A DNA stretch of 37,723 bases from Candidatus Bathyarchaeota archaeon. Lineage in GTDB: Archaea; Thermoproteota; Bathyarchaeia; Bathyarchaeales; Bathycorpusculaceae. The stretch is taken from positions 1 through 37,723 of the forward strand of contig JAOAIV010000002.1 of the NCBI GenBank assembly GCA_026414525.1, in the 5' to 3' direction. Shown here one piece after another: positions 31,747-37,723 of the stretch (positions within the stretch are counted from its first letter, which is position 1; each line of letters starts with the position of its first letter). Under the pieces are notes generated by a model that saw only the letters and a list, made by a program, of their open reading frames with translations, searched no databases and was not told the origin of the DNA. The translations under genes and the position numbers were made by a program.

Positions 31747-32865
31747 GTGAAAGGCCAAGCTATTTGGGCGCTGTGCTTCTTTTCCTTTCTTTCAGGACTT
31801 TTTTCGGTTCACTCCATAGTCTTATGGGCTAATTTGGGATTAAACGGCGTCTTCCAGCCATTTTTAAGCATTGGCGTAAGCTTTGGAATTCCTGTGTGGA
31901 GTTATCTTCTAATCACTATCTTCATGACACTGGCTTTCCTCGGCGCTGCCATTCATAAACTGGTAGCAGAGTTATCAACTAAAGCGTTGCTTGCGCAGAT
32001 AGATGCAAGAATGAATAATTTAGAAAGTGTGCAGAAAATACAGCAGCAAACTCTCGAAAGTCTACAGGCCCGTGTTTTTTTGGTGGACGAAAGCTTGAAC
32101 ATTATGCTCAAAGACGTTACAAAAGCCTTCAGCAGACAAGAAGAGTTACTTAAGCAAGTGCAAGAGAATCTGGCTAAAAAGTTTGACGGGGAACTATCTG
32201 CTGTAAAGGCGAGTCTCTTGCGTCACGTTACCGAACAAAACGAGGAGCTGAAAAAGAGCAATGCAATTTTGGAAGATATATTTGCTAAAAAATTAGCTGA
32301 TGCAAAGAATGAATTATCGGCGCCGCTTGCAAGATTAGAGAGTCTTATGGATAAGCATGAAGAGAGAAACAAGAAAACTGAAAAAGCCCTCCTAAAACAA
32401 GAAGACACAATTACAGAGTTAAGGTCCAGGATCGAACGATTGGAATTGACCTTTGTCGGACCTAAGCCTCAACTGTCCAGCCAAAGCAGCGTAGAAGACG
32501 TGAGAGGGATAGGGGAAAGTACCGGAAAGGAACTGCGCGCAATAGGCATAGCCACTGTCGGCGACCTACTTACGACTGACGCAGCCTCAATCGCGGCAAA
32601 AACTGGTATTTCTGAAAAATTGGTGGAAAAATTCCAAAGCCGTGCTCAGCTTGCGATGATTCCTGGAATAACAGATAAAGACCTGCTTTTGCTGGAGGAG
32701 GTGGGTGTTGCGAACCGTAAAGAATTGGCAGCGCAAGATCCATTTGAACTTGGTAAAAAAATAAACTTGATCGTGAGAACGTATGTTGCTGAAGGTAAGA
32801 TGAGTGAAGCTGATAGGCCGACAATTGAAACGATAGATGCTTGGATACGCTTTGCGAAAACTTAA
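31747..32865 (+). CDS. Membrane-anchored coiled-coil protein with C-terminal helix-hairpin-helix repeats
   Basis: 372 residues. Two N-terminal membrane helices (about 5-30 and 48-72) are followed by about 170 residues of coiled coil (ARMNNLESVQKIQQQTLESL through EERNKKTEKALLKQEDTITELRSRIERLE). The C-terminal 125 residues contain helix-hairpin-helix units of the DUF4332/DNA-ligase type (VEDVRGIGESTGKELRAIG, MIPGITDKDLLLLEEVG). GTG start at 31747 with GAGGA 7 bases upstream. The architecture could tether DNA to the membrane; that is inference. A T-rich tract follows the stop codon. Confidence 0.75.
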   Translation: MKGQAIWALCFFSFLSGLFSVHSIVLWANLGLNGVFQPFLSIGVSFGIPVWSYLLITIFMTLAFLGAAIHKLVAELSTKALLAQIDARMNNLESVQKIQQQTLESLQARVFLVDESLNIMLKDVTKAFSRQEELLKQVQENLAKKFDGELSAVKASLLRHVTEQNEELKKSNAILEDIFAKKLADAKNELSAPLARLESLMDKHEERNKKTEKALLKQEDTITELRSRIERLELTFVGPKPQLSSQSSVEDVRGIGESTGKELRAIGIATVGDLLTTDAASIAAKTGISEKLVEKFQSRAQLAMIPGITDKDLLLLEEVGVANRKELAAQDPFELGKKINLIVRTYVAEGKMSEADRPTIETIDAWIRFAKT

Positions 32866-32889
32866 ATTGCACTTAAGTATCGCCTCTCC

Positions 32890-32899
32890 TTTTTTTATT
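32890..32899 (+). terminator. T-rich transcription termination tract
   Basis: CTTTTTTTAT lies about 25 bases after the stop of the helix-hairpin-helix gene. Archaeal RNA polymerase stops at such T runs without a hairpin. No stem-loop precedes it. Confidence 0.35.
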
Positions 32900-32955
32900 G
32901 CTTTAAATTCTGGGTTACAGGTCTTCTTCTGTTAACAAAAAGATTTGTTTGAAAA

Positions 32956-33906
32956 TTAGTAGTAGTAACGTGCCGTCAACGTTGCTGTAACTGTATCTCC
33001 TCGCTCAGTGTTACCCAGTATTATCTGTATGGGGCCAGGGAGAACGGGAAAGGCCGTTGCACCGTTTGTTCCCACAGTTACATTTTGGTCATATTTGACT
33101 TCTTTGTAGTAATAAATTATACGAACGTAAGTTGTTGTGCTGTTTGATTCAACGGCGATGGAAATGTAGCCGGCGTAGATCAGTTCTCCCTCGTAAGCAA
33201 CGGTTGTTGTGTTTGCCTCTTGAGTTATGGTCCGCACTGAAAATAAATACATTGACTCATTGAGGTAAACTATGCTGCGATAGGTCATTATCGCTGACTG
33301 AAGCGCCGCCATGCTTTCATTGGTTTGGTTAAGTTGCTCTTGAAGAGATGTAACCTGCGAGTTTAAAGTTGTGATTTGCCCGTTTAGAGACAAGATTTGT
33401 GTATTTAAAGATAAAATTGTACGGTCTTTTTCCGCTATTTGCCTTTCCAAAGAGCTTGTCAGCGGCATGTAGAGCGCCAGCGCACCAATTAAGCCTGCAG
33501 CTAGAGTAATGCATGCTAACCCCAAGACGATGTTTACTTTTTTATCAAAAGGTTTTCTCGTAAGCTTTTTATCGAGAATCTTCGCCGTTGTCATCTGCGA
33601 TGATGGCTTCGTGGAAATTTCAGTTGTAATTGTGTTAATAGGCGACGCTTTTGGTGTTGACTCTGAGGTTTTTGAAATAATTTCTGGAGCTTTAGCCGGA
33701 ACGTGCGTAATCTGGACTGAAGGTCCTATCGGCTTTTTTGTTTCCTGCAGGCTTTTTGTGAATTCAAGTAGATCTTTTCCCATTAGCTTTGTGATTTCTT
33801 CTGGTGTTCCTTCCATCTCAACTTGTATTTCGCCTATTCGCAATGAAATTTTTGAGCGCTCTTTTTTCTGTTCATCTGTCTCCGGCATAGACATCCCAGC
33901 ATTCAA
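32956..33906 (-). CDS. Single-pass membrane protein with extracellular coiled coil
   Basis: Up to 316 residues. The cytoplasmic N-terminus has a small folded unit (ISLRIGEIQVEMEGTPEEI) and a Ser/Thr/Pro-rich linker. One membrane helix covers about 124-147. Outside come four near-identical heptads (ILSLNTQ, ILSLNGQ, ITTLNSQ, VTSLQEQ) forming a coiled coil, then a beta-rich domain with several N-glycosylation sequons that ends TARYYY. A TATA box (33916-33927, minus strand) lies so close to the ATG at 33906 that transcription probably starts near 33895. The real start may then be the ATG at 33894 or 33888. Function unknown. Confidence 0.75.
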   Translation of the reverse strand: MNAGMSMPETDEQKKERSKISLRIGEIQVEMEGTPEEITKLMGKDLLEFTKSLQETKKPIGPSVQITHVPAKAPEIISKTSESTPKASPINTITTEISTKPSSQMTTAKILDKKLTRKPFDKKVNIVLGLACITLAAGLIGALALYMPLTSSLERQIAEKDRTILSLNTQILSLNGQITTLNSQVTSLQEQLNQTNESMAALQSAIMTYRSIVYLNESMYLFSVRTITQEANTTTVAYEGELIYAGYISIAVESNSTTTYVRIIYYYKEVKYDQNVTVGTNGATAFPVLPGPIQIILGNTERGDTVTATLTARYYY

Positions 33907-34131
33907 TTGACAAGTTTTTATATAAAAAAACTGTGCATCAAGTGAGAGGCAACCTCTATTACTAGAGGTACTGTACTTTTCATTTTATCTATTGTTGCCC
34001 TCTCCACGCATTTTTTAGCTCATTTGCTTTATCTTAGAAGATATTAAAAGATTTTTCAAAATTAACTCCGAATCAAGTTCTTAATAAGGCTTAAATCTTT
34101 CGTATCCTACTGATGGACACGGAGATATGGT

Positions 34132-34458
34132 ATGGTTTATTGCTCAAATTGTGGAGAGAAACTTCCAGAAACCGCTAATTTTTGCCCTAAATGTGGCGTC
34201 AAAGCATTTAAAAACGTTGAGACAGCAGCGCAGCCAGTTTCAACAGAATTGAAAGACGCGTTTAATAAGATGAGCCAGGAACTAGAAAAGGCCTTTGAGA
34301 TTGCCGCCAAGGAAATAAGTGCAGCGTTTCAGACTGTAAGCGAGAACATTAAGAGTTCACTTCAAAGAGAGCTTTTGGCTTGCCCTAGTTGCGGCGCGAA
34401 AAATCCAAGTGATGCCGTTTTCTGTCATAAGTGTGGAAAAAGAATAAAAAGTGAATAG
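34132..34458 (+). CDS. Double zinc-ribbon protein
   Basis: 108 residues: an N-terminal zinc ribbon (YCSNCGEKLPETANFCPKCG), a 50-residue helical linker with heptad-like spacing (LEKAFEIAAKEISAAFQTVS) and a second zinc ribbon at the C-terminus (CPSCGAKNPSDAVFCHKCGK). Such zinc_ribbon_2-type proteins are common in archaea and of uncertain role, probably protein-protein contacts. It stands 5' of the ABC exporter genes with a 58-base gap. Confidence 0.88.
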   Translation: MVYCSNCGEKLPETANFCPKCGVKAFKNVETAAQPVSTELKDAFNKMSQELEKAFEIAAKEISAAFQTVSENIKSSLQRELLACPSCGAKNPSDAVFCHKCGKRIKSE

Positions 34459-34545
34459 TATAGCGCCTTCGCAACTTTCTTACCTACAATTCTTTGAAGA
34501 GGTAGTCTTAAGTTCTTGTTTGCCGTGAATAGCCTAGAAAGGTAC

Positions 34546-35469
34546 ATGTCTTCATCGGAAATTCTCATAAAAGCTCATAATCTGACCAAGAAATTTGGCA
34601 ACTTCACCGCAGTGGACCACATAAACTTTGAAATTTACAAAGGCGAATGTGTAGGCTTTTTAGGACCTAACGGCGCGGGAAAAACCACAACTGTGCGGAT
34701 GATTCACTGTTTTTGGCCCTTGACAGAGGGCAAGCTGTACGTGGCGGGATTTGATGTTTCTACGCAAGCACGTGAAGTAAAGCGCATAGTCAGCGTGGCA
34801 CCTCAAGAAGACAACTTGGACCCAGACTTTTCGGTCATAAAAAACCTCCAAGTTTACGCCCGCTACTTTGACATTCCCAAGGCTGAAGCCACAAAACGCG
34901 CTAAGGAACTGCTGAAATTTTTCCAAATAGAGGATAAACAAGATGTGCTTATCTCGGAGTTATCCACCGGCATGAAGCGACGCCTCATCTTGGCCCGAGC
35001 GTTAATTAATGAACCGCAAATTTTGCTTCTTGACGAACCTACCACTGGGCTGGATCCGCAAGCGCGCCATATGGTTTGGGAGGAAGTGCGTAGTTTGAGA
35101 AAACGAGGTGTTACCATAATATTAACTACGCATTATATGGAGGAAGCCACTGCGCTCTGCGATAGAGTGCTGCTTATGGATAATGGCAAAATCATTGAGC
35201 AGGGCAACCCGGTAGAACTCGTCAAGAAGCATATTGGTGCAGAAGTGCTTGAGATAGACAATGATGAAAAGTTATTGCATGCGCTTAAGGCGGAGTTTCC
35301 AGATGCCAGGTTTGAAGCCTTCGGCGATCGCATCCATGTTTTCACCATGCAGCCGCATGGCGTTTTTGAGCGTTTTCTCGAAAGAAATTCGCTGACAAAT
35401 GTTACAATTCGAAATGCCAATCTGGAGGATGTTTTTCTCAAGTTAACTGGGCGGAGGCTGCGGGAGTGA
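34546..35469 (+). CDS. ABC-type exporter ATP-binding protein (DrrA-like)
   Basis: 307 residues. The ATPase domain is intact: Walker A GPNGAGKTT, Q-loop VAPQEDNL, signature LSTGMKRRL, Walker B ILLLDEPTTGLDP and switch TTHYMEEA. The C-terminal 80 residues are the accessory domain seen in DrrA/NodI-type ATPases, ending LEDVFLKLTGRRL. The ATG at 34546 is preferred to a TTG at 34516 because AAAGGT precedes it and the upstream residues are atypical. The stop overlaps the permease start (GTGA), so the two are coupled. The substrate could be a drug, lipid or polysaccharide. Confidence 0.93.
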   Translation: MSSSEILIKAHNLTKKFGNFTAVDHINFEIYKGECVGFLGPNGAGKTTTVRMIHCFWPLTEGKLYVAGFDVSTQAREVKRIVSVAPQEDNLDPDFSVIKNLQVYARYFDIPKAEATKRAKELLKFFQIEDKQDVLISELSTGMKRRLILARALINEPQILLLDEPTTGLDPQARHMVWEEVRSLRKRGVTIILTTHYMEEATALCDRVLLMDNGKIIEQGNPVELVKKHIGAEVLEIDNDEKLLHALKAEFPDARFEAFGDRIHVFTMQPHGVFERFLERNSLTNVTIRNANLEDVFLKLTGRRLRE

Positions 35470-36269
35470 CGAAAATAACCGATTCGCCTGCTAAATTCTC
35501 CCTGCCAAAATTGACTTACCGCGTGTGGCATGTTTGGCGTCGAAACTTTGACGTGTTCATGAAAACCATAAAAGTCAACTTTCTGCCTTCGCTTATAGAG
35601 CCAATCCTCTACCTATTAGCCTTAGGCTTCGGATTAGGCGGTTTCATCCAACCCATCGAAGGCGTACCATACATCAACTTCATCGCGCCTGCGCTAGTGG
35701 CTATCTCTGCCATGTACGGCGGCTTCTTCGAGTGCACCTACGCCTCTTTCGTGCGCATGTACTTCCAAAAAACCTTCGACGCGATAATCGCTACGCCTGT
35801 AAGCGTGGAAGAGGTCATAGCTGGAGAGTTGCTCTGGGGCGCAACCCGCGCAGCCCTAAACTCCACAACGGTGCTCGCTGTGATAGGGGCTTTTGGCCTG
35901 ATTTCAAGCCCGCTTGCGCTTTTGGTGCCGCTTATATCGCTCTTGGGCGGCTTGCTATTCGCTTCGTTAGCCATGTGTTTTACGGCGATTGCGCCGAACA
36001 TAGACTTCTTCAATTACCCAGCATTTCTGCTTATAACGCCAATGTTTCTGCTAAGCGGAACCTTCTTCCCGCTTTCGCAATTGCCGCCTGTGGTGGAGGT
36101 AGCCGCGCTGACGTTTCTGCCGTTAACTCACTTGGTGAACCTTATCCGGGGATTAGTCTCAGGCAGAGCCGAAGGTTTCATGTTGCTTAGCTTAGCATGG
36201 ATTACAGTTGTCACAGCAGCCTTATTTCTGTTGAGCATAAACTTAATGAAAAAGAGGTTGATAAAATAG
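35466..36269 (+). CDS. ABC-2 type exporter permease (DrrB-like)
   Basis: 267 residues with six membrane helices and the ABC-2 signature region (LLITPMFLLSGTFFPLSQLP). The N-terminus (WHVWRRNFDVFMKTIKVNFLPSLIEPILYLLALGFGLG; shown for location only) is typical of export permeases. The GTG start at 35466 overlaps the ATPase stop by 4 bases. It forms the transmembrane half of an exporter with the preceding gene. A stem-loop lies 17 bases after its stop. Confidence 0.92.
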   Translation: MTKITDSPAKFSLPKLTYRVWHVWRRNFDVFMKTIKVNFLPSLIEPILYLLALGFGLGGFIQPIEGVPYINFIAPALVAISAMYGGFFECTYASFVRMYFQKTFDAIIATPVSVEEVIAGELLWGATRAALNSTTVLAVIGAFGLISSPLALLVPLISLLGGLLFASLAMCFTAIAPNIDFFNYPAFLLITPMFLLSGTFFPLSQLPPVVEVAALTFLPLTHLVNLIRGLVSGRAEGFMLLSLAWITVVTAALFLLSINLMKKRLIK

Positions 36270-36285
36270 CTTGAATAGCGAGTTT

Positions 36286-36313
36286 CCTAACAAGTTACGC
36301 TTACTTGTTTAGG
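36286..36313 (+). terminator. Stem-loop after the ABC exporter operon
   Basis: CCTAACAAGT (36286-36295) pairs with ACTTGTTTAGG (36303-36313) with one bulged base around a 7-base loop. It is just downstream of the permease stop and has no T run after it. It may stabilise the mRNA end or mark termination. Confidence 0.35.
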
Positions 36314-36455
36314 GCAATTGGAGCTAAAGTGAATAACAAAAATTAATGCAGGCTATTTCAATGCATACGGATGTTAAAAGTCAGATTTAAAAAAACGTAG
36401 ACTTTGTATGTGTTGAATTCTAATGCAATAAGCGTTGGTTTCTGCCTCAAAGAGA

Positions 36456-36496
36456 TTATATATTTGTAGTGCGAATTCGTTAGTCTGGATGGAGGT
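36456..36496 (+). promoter_or_regulatory. TATA box and ribosome binding site of the Lsm gene
   Basis: TTATATAT (36456-36463) and GGATGGAGGT (36487-36496) precede the ATG at 36503, with 6 bases between AGGT and ATG. A short leader of about 15-20 bases is expected. The stretch from 36314 to 36450 shows nothing recognisable. Confidence 0.6.
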
Positions 36497-36502
36497 TTAA
36501 CT

Positions 36503-36928
36503 ATGTCTATAGCGCAAAGAAAGTTTTTCACCGAAGTTGCTGCGCTGGCGGATAAACCAGTAAGCGTAATAACCACCACAGGGAAAGCGTTTACTGGCAC
36601 GCTTATCGGCATAAACCCTGATAACCTAAGCTTGTGCATAGCTGAAGCCAAAGATGAAGCGGGGCAAGTTTATCACCGCGTTTTTCTAAATGGAAGTGTC
36701 GTAGCCCAAATATTCAGTACCGAAAAACCCTTTGATCTGAAAGCTCTTGCTGCGCGTCTTGAGAAAGTTTTTCCAACAATGGTTAAGCTTTACGAAGATA
36801 AAGGCTTCATATGGGTCATGGATAAAATCAAGCTAACCGAGAAAGGTGTAGTAGAAGGTTCAGGGCCTGCTGCCGAGCGTGTGCAGAAAGTTTACGATCA
36901 ATTCATGAGCGAAATTTCTGCTAAATAA
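36503..36928 (+). CDS. Lsm/Sm-like archaeal RNA-binding protein with C-terminal extension
   Basis: 141 residues. The Sm fold occupies about 1-75: Sm1 is KPVSVITTTGKAFTGTLIGINPDNLSLCI, and Sm2 is the HRVFLNGSVVAQIFS segment. A C-terminal domain of about 65 residues (LAARLEKVFPTMVKLYEDKGFIWVMDKIKLTEKGV, quoted for position) is like the extra domain of crenarchaeal SmAP3 proteins. Sm rings bind U-rich RNA. It overlaps the convergent PAC2 gene by 8 bases. Confidence 0.85.
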   Translation: MSIAQRKFFTEVAALADKPVSVITTTGKAFTGTLIGINPDNLSLCIAEAKDEAGQVYHRVFLNGSVVAQIFSTEKPFDLKALAARLEKVFPTMVKLYEDKGFIWVMDKIKLTEKGVVEGSGPAAERVQKVYDQFMSEISAK

Positions 36929-37673
36929 ACCAGCGCATCTGCTGCTCCTCTTTTTTCCTTTCTTCGACAATATTTCTAATCAAACCGAATGGCTCAAGCA
37001 TTTTTTTCGTTTGCTCAAGCGTTGCATCTAGCCTTGATAAGTCAATGTTCAGATTCAAATATTTGACTAACATGGTTAAAGCATACCTTGTGGCGTTTAT
37101 ATCAGGATACAGGCCTGGTGTATCCACTAAAAGGGCAAATCCCTTCAAATCTCGCAATCTACCCAGGCCTATTAGCAAACCAGCTATGCCGAAAATGTGG
37201 CCCACCATTATTTTTGTTCCTAAGTTCACGGCTTCCTTCAAAGTGTCGCCGTCAGTGGCGGCACAGTAAAGCCCTGGAACAGGCTGAACTTCCCCCTTCT
37301 TATAGCCGCCGATGGATATAACAAAGCGGCAACCCAACTCCTGCGCTATGTCTAGCACTTTACCACATAATTCATACTGTCCGAAAGATGTCATAGCTTG
37401 AGTATTGCCGTACCATATGATTATATCGCGCCCTTTGTCTTCGCGTTTATAATAATAAAGCTCGCTTATTGGCGTGCGAACACCGCCCATGTCTGTTGTA
37501 ACCGCTAAATCTTGAAAATACGCGGAAACCACCTCTGCGAATCTTTGAGCCTTAAGCTCATTTATTAAATGTAAGCATGCAATGTTCGCTACGAAGCCTA
37601 TTCCAGGCAAGCCCTCAATTAATATGGGATCGTTAAGCTTCGGTTTCTCACTTATCTCGATAGTGCACGCCAT
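36921..37673 (-). CDS. PAC2 family protein (proteasome assembly chaperone-like)
   Basis: 250 residues. Homologous to eukaryotic PAC2 and archaeal Pba proteins, which help assemble or cap the 20S proteasome. Characteristic segments are LIEGLPGIGFVANIACLHLI at the N-terminus, RDIIIWYGNTQAM, ISIGGYKKGE, GLLIGLGRLRDLKGFALLVDTPGLYPD and a helical C-terminus. The ATG at 37673 has AAGGAGA upstream. A TATA-like TATATTTGC (37712-37720, minus strand) lies at the window edge. The role in this archaeon is inferred from the family only. Confidence 0.88.
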   Translation of the reverse strand: MACTIEISEKPKLNDPILIEGLPGIGFVANIACLHLINELKAQRFAEVVSAYFQDLAVTTDMGGVRTPISELYYYKREDKGRDIIIWYGNTQAMTSFGQYELCGKVLDIAQELGCRFVISIGGYKKGEVQPVPGLYCAATDGDTLKEAVNLGTKIMVGHIFGIAGLLIGLGRLRDLKGFALLVDTPGLYPDINATRYALTMLVKYLNLNIDLSRLDATLEQTKKMLEPFGLIRNIVEERKKEEQQMRWFI

Positions 37674-37711
37674 GCTTTATCTCCTTGTCTAGGTGGTTAT
37701 TTAGAGAAAAA

Positions 37712-37720
37712 GCAAATATA
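37712..37720 (-). promoter_or_regulatory. TATA-like element of the PAC2 gene
   Basis: Minus-strand TATATTTGC is about 40 bases before the ATG at 37673, and AAGGAGA lies between. The upstream BRE is only partly in the window. Confidence 0.4.
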
Positions 37721-37723
37721 AGG

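Noticed and set aside
35732-36190. 152-codon frame inside the ABC permease gene
   Set aside because: Shadow of a clear ABC-2 permease; the translation has no domain pattern.
1-37723. CRISPR arrays, insertion sequences, known riboswitches, phage genes
   Set aside because: No regularly spaced repeats, terminal inverted repeats with transposase, or recognisable riboswitch cores were found on either strand.

Overview
The window looks like a piece of an archaeal chromosome, most likely from an uncultured TACK-type lineage such as Bathyarchaeia. This assignment is inferred from gene content; no rRNA is present. The archaeal markers are pantoate kinase followed by archaeal-type CoaD, TiaS, an Lsm/SmAP protein with a C-terminal extension, a PAC2-family protein, a stand-alone Lrp/AsnC RAM domain, zinc-ribbon proteins, TATA-box promoters and several probably leaderless genes. 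The window holds about 40 genes, and four tRNAs: Ser(GCT), Ala(GGC), Arg(TCT) and Gln(CTG). There is no IS element, CRISPR array or prophage.

Layout. 1-3.9 kb: the 3' end of pstS, then pstC, pstA, pstB and phoU (phosphate uptake). 3.9-6 kb: a MetE-like protein on the opposite strand, a HIT protein and a small hypothetical gene with a palindrome over its TATA box. 6-8.2 kb: an ECF-type S component followed by pantoate kinase and CoaD, a CoA-precursor block. 8.2-10.5 kb: a divergent locus. On one side is a ribbon-helix-helix protein fused to a CblS/PurM-like domain. On the other are an ECF S component resembling CblT and an AIR-synthase-like protein resembling CblS (alpha-ribazole kinase). A perfect 8-4-8 palindrome lies between them. 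10.5-16.4 kb: MntP, a xylose-isomerase-like TIM barrel, rubrerythrin, a PEBP protein, a class-II glutamine amidotransferase, a frameshifted secreted protein and two tRNAs. 16.4-22.3 kb: a winged-helix protein, an unknown 320-residue protein, an MFS gene broken near its 3' end, a 44-codon gene and a 779-residue surface protein. 22.3-26.2 kb: TiaS, a RAM-domain protein, a PP-loop tRNA thiolase-like protein and an EamA exporter. 26.2-30.2 kb: two family-2 glycosyltransferases flanking tRNA-Arg, then a KaiC-like protein with a degenerate P-loop and C-terminal zinc fingers. 30.4-37.7 kb: tRNA-Gln, hypothetical proteins, a membrane coiled-coil protein ending in helix-hairpin-helix repeats, a single-pass coiled-coil protein, a double zinc-ribbon protein, a DrrAB-type ABC exporter, Lsm and PAC2.

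The most promising candidate for an undescribed system is at 8245-10537. The DNA-binding protein carries a CblS-like domain in which two acidic residues of the kinase-like neighbour are replaced (Thr and Ala). It sits divergently from the cblT-cblS-like pair across a palindrome that suits a ribbon-helix-helix dimer. The sequence suggests a former enzyme domain turned into a sensor of a corrinoid precursor.

Caution: several genes show apparent frame breaks (15.9 kb, 18.4 kb, 9.8 kb), and one has no conventional start codon (30.15 kb). Some of these may be sequencing or assembly errors rather than biology.
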